Source: Streptomyces sp. NRRL F-5123 (GTDB lineage: Bacteria; Actinomycetota; Actinomycetes; Streptomycetales; Streptomycetaceae). Taken from it: 64,000 bases of DNA. Of the stretch, positions 10,296 to 18,634 are shown one piece after another. Below the pieces are notes generated by a model. It saw only the letters and a program-made list of their open reading frames with translations, was not told the origin of the DNA and did no database searches. How positions within the stretch are numbered: position 1 is the first letter of the stretch; the number at the start of each line of letters is the position of its first letter. The translations under genes were made by a program, and so were the position numbers. The stretch is from assembly GCF_000721495.1 (NCBI RefSeq), contig NZ_JOHY01000032.1, positions 12,518-76,517 of the forward strand, given 5' to 3'.

Positions 10296-10533
10296 GCCGG
10301 TCCTTGCTGCAGCCGGCGAACTGTTGTCGTCGGGGGCGGGCTGCCGCTTCAAGGAGCTGTCGTCACGTACCCGGTCGGGAGACGCCTGCCCACCCGGGAA
10401 CATGCCGGCGCCGCGTATTCCTCGTCCTGCCTGCGGCACTCACGATCGTCACGGCGCCGGCTTGGTGTCGCGCGGACCGCGTCAGCGACCGCGTTGGCGC
10501 GCAGCCGGAGCCACCACGCGGCCGTACCGGCGC

Positions 10534-10709
10534 AGCCGGCGGTGGGGTGGTCGTGGAAGACGGAGTGGGGGACGGCGACGCCTGCGCGTTCGGGGAGGGC
10601 GCGGCAGAGGGCCAGGGCGTCGGTGATCGCGTACCGGAAGGGGCCCGAGGTCACGTACGTGAGGAACTGCTCGGCCGCCCGCGCGGCGGTGACCAGTTCG
10701 CGTGAACCC
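10534..10709 (-). pseudogene. Internally deleted aminotransferase remnant
   Basis: On the minus strand this reads SGPFRYAITDALALCRALPERAG then AVPHSVFHDHPTAG. In the intact aminotransferase (11711-12883) the same segments (SGPFQYAIAEALAL and DALAFCRTLPERAG...) are separated by about 165 bases. The deletion joins the two similar DALAL/DALAF stretches, suggesting recombination at short homology. At 10660-10709 it also keeps the adjoining upstream part. There is no start codon or PLP lysine. Confidence 0.75.
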
Positions 10710-10730
10710 GGGCACCGCCAAGAGCGCGGG

Positions 10731-10796
10731 TGAGGAACTGCTTCGTCGTGCGCACAGCTGCGACCAGCTCGCGCGAGCCGGTCACCCAGGCCACGC
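10731..10796 (-). pseudogene. Second short aminotransferase remnant
   Basis: About 65 bases matching 12087-12152 of the intact aminotransferase with only a few differences, coding for the segment around TGSRELVAAVRTTKQFLT. It repeats, in tandem, the 10660-10709 part of the remnant next to it, so the same gene segment occurs three times within 1.5 kb. The interval 10296-10533 outside these remnants shows nothing I can assign. Confidence 0.7.
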
Positions 10797-10809
10797 GTCG
10801 TTCACACAC

Positions 10810-11256
10810 TCATTGCAGCGGCAAATCGTCGGGCAGTAGGCGGAAGCACTTGTGCCGGCCCAGGGGGCGCAGGGCGCGGAAGTCGCGACGGTCCAGAGTG
10901 AGGACGGTGTCGGTGTCGTATTCCGCGGCCAGCGCGACGTTCACGGCGTCGGCCAGATCGAGGTTGAGCGACGCGTATCCGGCACGCAGGGATTGGGCCG
11001 TCGCCAGGTGGGTCTCGGTGATCTCCGGCACGACGATGCGGCTCACCCGCATCCAGCGCCGGATGTCGTCGACGGCGCTGACCGCGGCCTGCCGTCCCAG
11101 CTCACGGGTGGCGACGTGGTCGATCTCGGCGAGAAGCAGCGGGGACATCACGAGGAGGCCGGCAGCCGTCAGTGCTTCTGTGGCTCCCTCGTGTTCCGGG
11201 TGCGCGGAGTCGAGCGCGGCCAGGAGGCCTGAGGTGTCGGCGACGACGATGATCAC
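10810..11256 (-). CDS. vapC: PIN-domain ribonuclease toxin (VapC family)
   Basis: 148 residues from GTG 11256. PIN-fold acidic residues are in place: D7 in VVADTSG, E44 in LLLAEID, D103 in NLDLADAVNVALA and D122/D125 in TLDRRDF. Such toxins cut RNA (tRNA, rRNA or mRNA) when freed from the antitoxin. The GTG overlaps the antitoxin stop by four bases (GTGA), so the two are translationally coupled. The full set of acidic residues indicates an active toxin. A fragment of a second copy is fused to aminotransferase debris at 9728-9765. Confidence 0.88.
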   Translation of the reverse strand: MIIVVADTSGLLAALDSAHPEHEGATEALTAAGLLVMSPLLLAEIDHVATRELGRQAAVSAVDDIRRWMRVSRIVVPEITETHLATAQSLRAGYASLNLDLADAVNVALAAEYDTDTVLTLDRRDFRALRPLGRHKCFRLLPDDLPLQ

Positions 11257-11513
11257 GCAGCGGTCCCGGACCCGTTCTCTCCTCGGGCGGAGTCGGCCAC
11301 CGCGTTGCGTACGTCCTCCTTGGAGGGAGTACGCCCGGGGCCCTCGAAGGTGCGCGAGAAGAGCGGTTCGTCCCAGACGCGGTTTGCCATGGCGGCCAAG
11401 TGGATCCCCTGGCGAATGATCTCGGCCTCGCTGATCCCACGACGAGCCGCCGCCTCCTTGATGATGGCCAGGTCCTCGGGGTCTGCGTAGACGTTGGTGC
11501 GCTTCATGGACAT
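11253..11513 (-). CDS. vapB: Ribbon-helix-helix antitoxin (VapB family)
   Basis: 86 residues from ATG 11513; ATGs at 11531 and 11507 are in frame too. The N-terminus (MKRTNVYADPEDLAIIKEAA, then RRGISEAEIIRQGI) is a ribbon-helix-helix DNA-binding domain. The C-terminal half (DEPLFSRTFEGPG...) would bind and block the toxin. It precedes vapC with a 4-base overlap. Repeats and a palindrome just upstream fit autoregulation by the toxin-antitoxin complex. Confidence 0.82.
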   Translation of the reverse strand: MSMKRTNVYADPEDLAIIKEAAARRGISEAEIIRQGIHLAAMANRVWDEPLFSRTFEGPGRTPSKEDVRNAVADSARGENGSGTAA

Positions 11514-11545
11514 GTACCAAGCATAGGTCATGTACCACCGGTGGT
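11511..11545 (-). promoter_or_regulatory. Candidate vapBC autoregulatory operator
   Basis: CATGTACCA occurs at 11511-11519 and again at 11529-11537, and overlaps a perfect 12-bp palindrome ACCACCGGTGGT (11534-11545). The elements cover the possible vapB starts, a usual place for RHH antitoxin binding. Confidence 0.4.
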
Positions 11546-11710
11546 GCCTAATCCTCGCACGGCGCCATCACATGTCTCTCGTTCGACGGCACACGGCTGC
11601 TTGCGGGCACTGCCAATGGTGACCTCACGCTGACGAAGGCGCGTTTCGTGCACGCGTCAGTTGTTGGCTGAGACGTATGGCCGGACCTTGTCCACGAGTC
11701 TCCGGCGGGC

Positions 11711-12883
11711 TCAGCCGCTGAACGCCTTCCGCAGCCGTTGGGCGGCCTCCGCGAGGACCTCGGGGCGTTTGCAGAAGGCGAAGCGGACCTGGGTGCGGCC
11801 GGCGGTGGGGTGGTCGTGGAAGACGGAGTTGGGGACGGCGACGACGCCTGCGCGTTCGGGGAGGGTGCGGCAGAAGGCGAGGGCGTCGGTCTCGCCGAGG
11901 GGGGTGATGTCGGTGGTGATGAAGTAGGTGCCCTGGGGTTCGTAGACCTGGAGGCCCGCGTCGCGCAGGCCCGCGTCGAGGATGTCGCGCTTGGCCTGGA
12001 GGTCGTCGCGGAAGGCGGCGTAGTACGTGTCGGGCAGGGCCAGGGCCTCCGCGATCGCGTACTGGAACGGGCCCGAGGCGACGTAGGTGAGGAACTGCTT
12101 CGTCGTGCGCACCGCCGCGACCAGCTCGCGCGAGCCCGTCACCCAGCCGACCTTCCAGCCGGTGAAGGAGAAGGTCTTGCCCCCGGAGGAGATGGAGACC
12201 GTGCGGTCGCGCATGCCGGGGAGGGCGATGAGGGGGACGTGGCGGGCGCCGTCGAAGGTGAGGTGCTCGTAGACCTCGTCGGTCACGACGATGAGGTCGC
12301 GCTCCACGGCGAGTTCGGCGATTGCCGTCAGTTCCTCTCGCGTGAGGACCGTGCCGGTCGGGTTGTGCGGGCTGTTGAGGAGCAGGAGGCGGGTGCGCGG
12401 GGTGACCAGGTCGCGCAGCCGGTCCAGGTCGGGGCGGAAGTCGGGGGCGTGCAGGGTGAGGGGGACGCGGACGCCGCCGGCCATCGCGACGCAGGCGGCG
12501 TAGGAGTCGTAGAAGGGCTCGAACGCGATGACCTCGTCGCCCGGTTCGAGCAGCGCGAGCATCGCCGCCGCGATGGCCTCGGTCGCGCCCGCGGTGACCA
12601 TGACCTCGGTGTCGGGGTCGAACTCCAGCCCGTAGAAGCGGCGTTGGTGCTCGGCGACGGCGGCGCGCAGCTCGGGCACGCCCGCGCCGGGCGGGTACTG
12701 GTTGCCGCGGCCGTCGCGCAGCGCACGTACGGCTGCCTCGCGGACTGCCTCCGGCCCGTCCGTGTCGGGGAAGCCCTGGCCGAGGTTGATCGCGCCCGTC
12801 GCCAGAGCAAGGGCGGACATCTCCGCGAAGATCGTCGTCCCGAGCCCGTCCAGCCTGCGGTTCAGCAGCGGCCTGCCGTTCAT
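11711..12883 (-). CDS. PLP-dependent class I/II aminotransferase
   Basis: 390 residues from ATG 12883. Fold-type I features include the substrate-binding GQGFPDTDGP, the NSPHNPTG segment, TDEVYEHL (Asp pairing with the pyridine nitrogen), and the PLP lysine in SSGGKTFSFTGWKVGW. Similar to aminotransferases annotated as N-succinyldiaminopimelate or kynurenine/methionine aminotransferases; the exact substrate is open. The kyn operon lies 9 kb away, not adjacent. Partial decayed copies of its middle and C-terminal part lie 1-2 kb downstream, beyond vapBC. Confidence 0.9.
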   Translation of the reverse strand: MNGRPLLNRRLDGLGTTIFAEMSALALATGAINLGQGFPDTDGPEAVREAAVRALRDGRGNQYPPGAGVPELRAAVAEHQRRFYGLEFDPDTEVMVTAGATEAIAAAMLALLEPGDEVIAFEPFYDSYAACVAMAGGVRVPLTLHAPDFRPDLDRLRDLVTPRTRLLLLNSPHNPTGTVLTREELTAIAELAVERDLIVVTDEVYEHLTFDGARHVPLIALPGMRDRTVSISSGGKTFSFTGWKVGWVTGSRELVAAVRTTKQFLTYVASGPFQYAIAEALALPDTYYAAFRDDLQAKRDILDAGLRDAGLQVYEPQGTYFITTDITPLGETDALAFCRTLPERAGVVAVPNSVFHDHPTAGRTQVRFAFCKRPEVLAEAAQRLRKAFSG

Positions 12884-13352
12884 CTGTGCACCGTCCTCGG
12901 AAGTGATGCCCTGCGCGTGGCGCCCTTCGCCAGACGATACGGGGCCGGTCCCGCGCCGTGCTGCGCCGCCGCTCGGCGGGCCGCGCCGCCGTACCTCAAG
13001 TTCCTTGATCTTGTGGCCGGTTGGCCGTACTCGCGGAGGCCGGCAACCGGGGGCGTCAGGGTGGGCCAAGGTGAACACGTGACCTCGTGGGCGCTCCAAG
13101 GGATGGAAAGTGCGCACAGATCCGCAAAAACGCTGAAGGCAGCGAGTGATTCATGATTCCGTAGTTCTCGGACCCATTTCGAGGGCTTCGGCGGGGACCA
13201 TCCGAAGGCTGCGCAGAGTCCTTCGCTGGCTTCGCCGGCTCCTCGCGCCGCCGGGTCCAGGACCCCACGTGGGCACGAGCCGACGCGCGCCCGCCCCGTT
13301 GCCGGGCGCGACCGGCCCATGACATTCCACTGCGTGCTTGCGGAGCCGACCC
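12884..13352. other. 469-base intergenic region
   Basis: This separates the divergent aminotransferase and DUF2617 genes and should hold both promoters. The stretch 13100-13170 is relatively AT-rich for this genome. A 32-codon minus-strand frame at 13056-13154 lacks streptomycete codon bias and is not called. I recognise no defined operator or RNA. Confidence 0.4.
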
Positions 13353-13874
13353 ATGCTCACCACCCTGCAAACCTCCTACACCGACACCCGCGCGGGCGAC
13401 CTCGCGTGGTGTCTCGGCAAAGACCCGCTACCCGCGCTCGCCGTGCTGAACGTCGAGGTCGGGGACGGCCGCCGGCTGCGTGCCAAGGTCGAATTACGCC
13501 TGCTGGGCGCCTCCCACCAGGTCCTTGTGGACGCGGGCGGCGGCGACTGCTCGGAGACCGTGGCCTGCATGCCCGGCAGCCAGGCACCGCTGCCCTTTGG
13601 GGTCGCCCGCCGGGTGGGGGCCTGGGACTACGAGTTCGCGGCGCGTATCGAGACGCTGTCGCAGGGTTCGTTCGCAGGCCGCGCCCAGGAGCTGCTCGCG
13701 CTGGTCGCCGACCATCCGCACGGCCTGGCCGGGACCTTCCCGGGCGACCCGCACGCGTTCACCGCGATGCTCGTGCAGTACGCCGACGGGGGAGTGCGCT
13801 GGCGTACCTGGCACGCCTACCCGCAGGAGGGGCGGCTGGTCACCACCAGAACCCGGGTGAACGCGCTGGCCTGA
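13353..13874 (+). CDS. DUF2617 family protein
   Basis: 173 residues from ATG 13353 (MLTTLQTSYTDTRAGDLAW). The whole length matches the actinobacterial DUF2617 family, including LRLLGASHQVL, SETVACMPGS, YEFAARIETL and FPGDPHAF. Function is unknown. In streptomycetes it commonly precedes the membrane spermidine-synthase-like gene, as here, with a 91-base gap. Codon 48 is TTA (13494-13496), so translation should need the bldA tRNA. A TTG start at 13338 is possible but lacks support. Confidence 0.85.
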   Translation: MLTTLQTSYTDTRAGDLAWCLGKDPLPALAVLNVEVGDGRRLRAKVELRLLGASHQVLVDAGGGDCSETVACMPGSQAPLPFGVARRVGAWDYEFAARIETLSQGSFAGRAQELLALVADHPHGLAGTFPGDPHAFTAMLVQYADGGVRWRTWHAYPQEGRLVTTRTRVNALA

Positions 13875-13965
13875 CCCGAACGATGCCCCTGGCACGCCGC
13901 CGGCCGCCCATTTTGCACTCCTGTGGGTGACCGGCGGAGGCTCCGCACTGACATAGCGTGCACTC

Positions 13966-15558
13966 ATGATCGACCAGCGCCACCGCAGCGAATTTCCGCG
14001 CCTCGCCCCGCGGTTACCGGTGACGGCACGGGCGGCGAGGGCGCTGGTGCTCGCCGCCGTCTTCGTGTGCGCCGCCTGCGGGCTGGTCTACGAGCTGGAA
14101 CTCGTCGCGCTCGCCTCCTCCCTGCTGGGCGACTCGGTCACGCAGGCGTCGGTGATCCTGTCGGTGATGGTCTTCGCGATGGGCTGCGGCTCGCTGCTGG
14201 CAAAACGGTTACGCGCCCGGGCCGCCGCCGCGTTCGCCGCCGTCGAGACCGGACTCGCCCTGATCGGCGGGCTGTCGGTGATGGTGCTCTACGCGTTCTT
14301 CGCCTGGTTCGGGCACGCGACCGCGCCCATAGTCGGCTGCGCCTTCGCCATCGGTGTGCTCACCGGGGCCGAGGTGCCGCTGCTGATGACGCTGGTGCAG
14401 CGGGTACGGCAGCAGGACGCGGGCGGCGCGGTCGCCGACCTCTTCGCCGCCGACTACGTGGGCGCGCTGGTCGGCGGGCTCGCCTTCCCGTTCCTGCTGC
14501 TGCCGCACGCCGGGCAGCTCACCGGCGCGCTCGCCACCGGCGCGGTCAACGCGGTGGCCGGCGGCGCGACCGTGCTGTGGCTCTTCCGCGGCGACCTGAC
14601 CCGGCGCGCCCGCGGCTGGCTGCTGCTCGGATACGTCCTGGTCCTCGCGCTGCTCGCGGGCGCCGCCGCGGTGGCCGGGCCCTTCGAGCGGGCCGCCCGC
14701 CGCGAGGTCTACGGCGGGGACGTACGGCTCGCCGAGCAGACCGCCGTCGAGGAGATCGTCCTCACCGGCGGCGACACCCCCCGCCACCCGCTGCGGCTCT
14801 ACCTCGACGGCCGGCTGCGGGTCTGCGGCGCCACCACCGCCCGCTACGCCCAGGCCCTGGTCCACCCGGCGATGAACGGCACCCGCGCCCGCGTGCTGCT
14901 GCTCGGCGGCGGTGACGGCCAGGCCCTGCGCGAGGTGCTGCGCTACCCGGACGTCGGCGGCGTCACCGTCGTCCAGCCCGACGCCGAGCTGCTCCGGCTC
15001 GCCCGCACCGACCCCGGCCTCAGCCGCGCCAACGGCCGCGCCTTCGCGGACCCGCGGGTGCACACCGTCACCGCCGACCCCTTCGACTGGCTGCGCCGCG
15101 GCCGCACCGCGCCGTACGACGTGGTCGTCGCCGACCTCCCGGACCCGGGGACGACGGCCAGCGCGAAGCTCTACTCACAGGAGTTCTTCGGGCTCGCCGC
15201 CCGCGCGCTGGCCCCCGGCGGGCGGCTCGCCGTGCACGCCGGGACGGCGGCGGGCACGGCGCACACGTTCTGGACGATCGAGGCGACCGTGACCGCGGTG
15301 GGGCTGCGCGCCTCGCCGTACTGGCTGCCCGCGGCCGCCCCCGGCACGGCACTCGCGCCCGCCACCGCCGGCCGGCCCGACCAGGCCTACCTGCTCGCCG
15401 CCCGCACCGCGCCGCCCGTGCTGGGGTTGCCGTCCCGCACGCCGCCCACCCTCACCGCCCGCGCCCTGCGGCAGGCCGCCCGCGCCCCGCTCCCCACCCG
15501 GCCCAGCCGCGCCCTGCCGCCCTCGACCCTGCTGCGGCCGCGCGTCCCGACGGGGTGA
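13966..15558 (+). CDS. Membrane protein with C-terminal spermidine-synthase-like domain
   Basis: 530 residues. About seven hydrophobic segments occupy residues 25-235 (starting [20 protein letters not shown]). They are followed by an aminopropyltransferase-like domain with the nucleotide-binding loop [18 protein letters not shown] and the [20 protein letters not shown] segment, near-canonical for spermidine synthases. The usual substrate DP(x)GP motif is changed to DLPDPG. Polyamine synthesis is plausible but unproven for this membrane-bound class. A Pro/Arg-rich tail follows residue 490. Two TTA codons occur, at 14014-14016 (codon 17) and 14209-14211 (codon 82). Confidence 0.85.
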   Translation: MIDQRHRSEFPRLAPRLPVTARAARALVLAAVFVCAACGLVYELELVALASSLLGDSVTQASVILSVMVFAMGCGSLLAKRLRARAAAAFAAVETGLALIGGLSVMVLYAFFAWFGHATAPIVGCAFAIGVLTGAEVPLLMTLVQRVRQQDAGGAVADLFAADYVGALVGGLAFPFLLLPHAGQLTGALATGAVNAVAGGATVLWLFRGDLTRRARGWLLLGYVLVLALLAGAAAVAGPFERAARREVYGGDVRLAEQTAVEEIVLTGGDTPRHPLRLYLDGRLRVCGATTARYAQALVHPAMNGTRARVLLLGGGDGQALREVLRYPDVGGVTVVQPDAELLRLARTDPGLSRANGRAFADPRVHTVTADPFDWLRRGRTAPYDVVVADLPDPGTTASAKLYSQEFFGLAARALAPGGRLAVHAGTAAGTAHTFWTIEATVTAVGLRASPYWLPAAAPGTALAPATAGRPDQAYLLAARTAPPVLGLPSRTPPTLTARALRQAARAPLPTRPSRALPPSTLLRPRVPTG

Positions 15559-15872
15559 CGGGGGGCGAGGAGAACGGGGAGCCGGCCCGGACCGACGGCC
15601 ACTTCATCCAGTTCTTCGGCACGCTGCCGAACAATCCGCAGGCCGCGGGCGGGTCCACCGCGGCCCACCCCGGCGTGGCCAACCGCTCGCCTGCCCCGGC
15701 CTGCGCAGCGCGGACGAGCGCGACGCGTCGTTCGCCCCGATGCTGAAGACCGGCACGGTCGGTCTGACGGCGGCGGGCCGCGCGCCGGACCGGCGGCCCG
15801 CCGCGCACCGCCGGGCGAAAGTGCTGGGCGCGGGAGCGTCATCGCCGGGGCTGGGTGGGTAGGCTCCGCCGC
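15559..15872. other. 314-base intergenic region with coding-like fragments
   Basis: A short plus-strand frame encodes HFIQFFGTLPNNPQ, and a different frame around 15706-15780 encodes ADERDASFAPMLKTGTVGLTAAG. Both look more protein-like than random, but neither is complete. They may be remnants of one decayed gene. No promoter or RNA is recognised. Confidence 0.3.
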
Positions 15873-16730
15873 ATGGAGCATGAGTCGTTCGTTCCGGGGA
15901 TGACCACGGCGCGCATGGTGCAGGCCCTGCGCACGCCGGAGGTGGTGTCGGCCTGCCTGCCCGGCTGGCAGCCGGACGCCGCCGCGGGCGGGAGCGACGC
16001 GGGGGCTGCGGGCGCCGCCGTGGGGCGGCTGCGGCTGCGGGTGGGCGGGTCCACGATCACCTACCGCGGCACGATCGCGGTGGACGGTACGGGGCCGGGC
16101 TTCACCCTGACGGCCGCGGGTACGGAGGTGCGCGGCGGGGGCGGTGTGACGGTGGCCGCCGAGCTGGGCGTCGTCGCCGCGGTGCAGCCCGAGCCCGGGG
16201 TGACGGTCGTCTGGCGGGGCGAGGCGGCGGCGCAGGGGCGGATCACGACGTACGAGCCGGCGCTCGTGGAAGCGGCCGTACGGCGGCTGCTGGACCGTTT
16301 CTGTACGGATCTGGCCGCGCACGCGCCGGACGCGGAGCCGGGGCCCGACGCGGCGGCCGGGACCGAAGCCGTGCCCGGGGCCGGGCTGGACGCGGACCCG
16401 AAGGCCGATGTCGTCGACGACGACGGCGAGCCCGTGCCGGGTGCCGAGCTGGAGGACTTCGACCTCGTCGAGGTCGAGGTGGAGGTCCCGGAGAGCGCCG
16501 CCGCCCTCGACGACCTCGTCCCGCCCGCCGAGGCCGCGCACGCCCGCCGGACGATGATCGGTCGCAGCGCGGAGGAGGTCGACCACGCCCCGCCGCGCGG
16601 CCGCTACGCGCCCGTGCCCGCGCCGGACAGCCCGTCGGCCGCGGCGACCCTGCGCTGGGCGGCCCCGGTGGCGGCGGCGCTGGTCGCCTCCGCGGTGGTG
16701 GTGAGCCGGGCGCTGCGCCGCCGCGGGTGA
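15873..16730 (+). CDS. SRPBCC (CoxG-like) protein with C-terminal membrane anchor
   Basis: 285 residues from ATG 15873 (MEHESFVPGMTTARMVQALR). Residues 1-150 follow the START/Bet v 1-like CoxG family: a variant of the PxVxxCLPG motif, GRLRLRVGG, YRGTIAVDG, and a final helix near VEAAVRRLLDRF. A long acidic linker (about 155-245) precedes a single membrane helix (APVAAALVASAVVVS) and a basic RALRRRG end. It may bind a hydrophobic ligand at the membrane; the ligand is unknown. The GTG at 15855 is a less likely start. Confidence 0.8.
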   Translation: MEHESFVPGMTTARMVQALRTPEVVSACLPGWQPDAAAGGSDAGAAGAAVGRLRLRVGGSTITYRGTIAVDGTGPGFTLTAAGTEVRGGGGVTVAAELGVVAAVQPEPGVTVVWRGEAAAQGRITTYEPALVEAAVRRLLDRFCTDLAAHAPDAEPGPDAAAGTEAVPGAGLDADPKADVVDDDGEPVPGAELEDFDLVEVEVEVPESAAALDDLVPPAEAAHARRTMIGRSAEEVDHAPPRGRYAPVPAPDSPSAAATLRWAAPVAAALVASAVVVSRALRRRG

Positions 16731-16924
16731 GCGGTGCGGGTGGACCGCCGCGGGGGAGCGGCGCGTACGGGCGGCCGCGGGCGAGCCGCCCCGGGCGAGC
16801 GGTGCAGGCGGACCGCCGCCTACGGGGAGCGCGGATGCGTCCGTACGGGGCGTCAGCCCGGCCGCGCCACCCGGCTGCGGGACCATAAGTGAACGTCAGA
16901 GGGCCCGCCCGCTAGGCTCGTGAC

Positions 16925-17728
16925 GTGGAGAATGAGACGAAGCTGACGGCGGGCGACGCCGAACTGACCTTGGAGCCCGGGAACGGCTGCCGGATCGCCT
17001 CCCTCAAGGTCGCCGGGACGGAACTCCTGCGCCAGGGCGACCGATTCGGCGCCTTTCTTATGGTGCCGTGGGCGGGCCGGACCGAGAACGGGGTCTTCCG
17101 CAACGGCGGCGTCACCCACCAGCTTCCGGTGGACGCCGCGCCCCACGCCATTCACGGCACCGTGCGGCACCGCGCGTGGCAGGAGGCGGCACCGGCCACC
17201 GCGACCACCGCCTCGTACCACGTCGAGCTGACCGACCCCTGGCCCTACCCCGGCCGGGTCACGCACACCGTGGAGCTGGCCCCGCACTCGGTGAAGCTCA
17301 CGCTGAGCGTCGAGGTCGCCCCGGGCGGCGACTCCTTCCCGGCGCAGGCCGGCTGGCACCCCTGGTGGAACCGCAACCTCGGCAAGGGCGGCCAGGACGT
17401 CGAGCTGGCCTTCCGCGCCGACTGGCAGGAGGAGCGCGGCGACAACCACCTGCCCAACGGCAACCGCATCACCCCGAAGCCCGGCCCCTGGGACGACTGC
17501 TTCGGCATGCCCGACGGCGTCGACGTGACGCTGACCTGGCCCGGCGAGCTGCGCCTGGAGGTGCAGAGCCCGGCGCAGTGGGTCGTGGTCTACGACGAGC
17601 AGCCCGAGGCGGTGTGCGTCGAGCCGCAGTCCGGGCCGCCGAACGGCCTCAACACCACCCCGCGCCTGGTCACCCCCATCGACCCGCTGGAGATCACCAC
17701 CACCTGGAGCTGGCACCGCATCGGCTGA
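16925..17728 (+). CDS. Aldose 1-epimerase family protein
   Basis: 267 residues from GTG 16925. The galactose-mutarotase fold is recognisable by VPWAGRTENG, the catalytic-His segment HAIHGTVRHRAW, GWHPWWNRN with the second His, and VEPQSGPPNGLN with the catalytic Glu near the C-terminus. It interconverts alpha and beta anomers of a sugar or sugar phosphate. It lies upstream of pyrE in the same direction, 117 bases away. Confidence 0.88.
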   Translation: MENETKLTAGDAELTLEPGNGCRIASLKVAGTELLRQGDRFGAFLMVPWAGRTENGVFRNGGVTHQLPVDAAPHAIHGTVRHRAWQEAAPATATTASYHVELTDPWPYPGRVTHTVELAPHSVKLTLSVEVAPGGDSFPAQAGWHPWWNRNLGKGGQDVELAFRADWQEERGDNHLPNGNRITPKPGPWDDCFGMPDGVDVTLTWPGELRLEVQSPAQWVVVYDEQPEAVCVEPQSGPPNGLNTTPRLVTPIDPLEITTTWSWHRIG

Positions 17729-17845
17729 CCTGCGGGGCGGTGCGCCGGCCGGTACGCCCACAGCCGAGGCCGGGGCGCCCATGGCCGGGCCGGTACGTCC
17801 ACCGCCGTGCGGCAGGGCAGGTCCGGGGGCCGGATACTGGTCGGC

Positions 17846-18388
17846 ATGAGTGACGACGTACGCAGTGCACTGCTGCAGCAGATCCAGGACAAGGCCGTGG
17901 TGCACGGCAAGGTGACCCTCTCCTCCGGGCTGGAGGCCGATTTCTACATCGACCTGCGCCGCATCACGCTGGACGGCCAGGCCGCGCCGCTGGTCGGCCA
18001 GGCGATGCTGGACCTGACCGCCGAGCTGGACTACGACGCGGTCGGCGGTCTCACGCTCGGCGCGGACCCGGTGGCCGGGGCGATGCTGCACGCCGCTGCG
18101 GCACGCGGGAAGCGGCTGGACGCCTTCGTGGTGCGCAAGGCCACCAAGGCGCACGGGATGCAGCGCCGGATCGAGGGCCCGGACATCGCGGGCCGCCGGG
18201 TGCTGGTCGTCGAGGACACCTCGACCACCGGCGGTTCGCCGCTGACCGCCGTCGAGGCGGCGCGCGAGGCGGGCGCCGAGGTCGTCGCCGTCGCGGTCAT
18301 CGTGGACCGCGGCGCCGAGCCGAAGGTTACGGAGACGGGTCTGCCGTATCTCGCGGTGTACTCGCTGGCCGACCTCGGACTGGACTGA
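17846..18388 (+). CDS. pyrE: Orotate phosphoribosyltransferase
   Basis: 180 residues from ATG 17846 (MSDDVRSALLQQIQDKAVVHG). It transfers phosphoribose from PRPP to orotate, giving orotidine 5-phosphate in pyrimidine synthesis. The PRPP-binding motif VLVVEDTSTTGGSP is at about residues 117-130. SSGLEADFYIDLR and FVVRKATKAHG (catalytic Lys loop) are also present. The longer frame from 17807 has no ribosome site and is rejected. The product length is normal for the family. Confidence 0.95.
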   Translation: MSDDVRSALLQQIQDKAVVHGKVTLSSGLEADFYIDLRRITLDGQAAPLVGQAMLDLTAELDYDAVGGLTLGADPVAGAMLHAAAARGKRLDAFVVRKATKAHGMQRRIEGPDIAGRRVLVVEDTSTTGGSPLTAVEAAREAGAEVVAVAVIVDRGAEPKVTETGLPYLAVYSLADLGLD

Positions 18389-18393
18389 GCGGC

Positions 18394-18429
18394 GGCCGCC
18401 GCCGACCCGTAAAGGGCCCGGCGGCGGCC
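18394..18429. terminator. 11-bp GC hairpin after pyrE
   Basis: GGCCGCCGCCG (18394-18404) pairs perfectly with 18419-18429 around a 14-base loop. It starts 5 bases after the pyrE stop. There is no T run, as is usual for streptomycete terminators. Confidence 0.6.
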
Positions 18430-18488
18430 CGGCCCCCGCTGCGTACACCTCTCGAAAGCGCTGTGACCTGCGGTTTCGCCACGCTTGG

Positions 18489-18508
18489 GGTGTTTCACGT
18501 GAAACACC
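18489..18508. promoter_or_regulatory. parS centromere-like site for ParB
   Basis: GTTTCACGTGAAAC at 18492-18505 is the perfect 14-bp parS consensus of streptomycetes, within a 20-bp perfect palindrome (18489-18508). It sits in the pyrE-fba intergenic region, where ParB can load without disturbing coding. In Streptomyces such sites cluster around oriC, so this places the window in the origin-proximal chromosome. Confidence 0.9.
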
Positions 18509-18634
18509 CGGTCGATTGCGGCGGATGCCCCCTGCACCGAGGTGGTGTATCCGTTCGAGAATGGGAAGATAGGGCCGACGATGACGTCGCCACGCCTAGC
18601 ACCACCACCCCGCGGAATCTGAGGAGCGGAAACG

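Noticed and set aside
13056..13154. 32-residue minus-strand frame (MNHSLPSAFLRICAHF...)
   Set aside because: Third codon positions are not GC-biased and there is no ribosome site; no support for translation.
15555..15746. Short plus-strand frame with HFIQFFGTLPNNPQ
   Set aside because: Incomplete and changes character within 20 codons; possibly a decayed gene but not callable.
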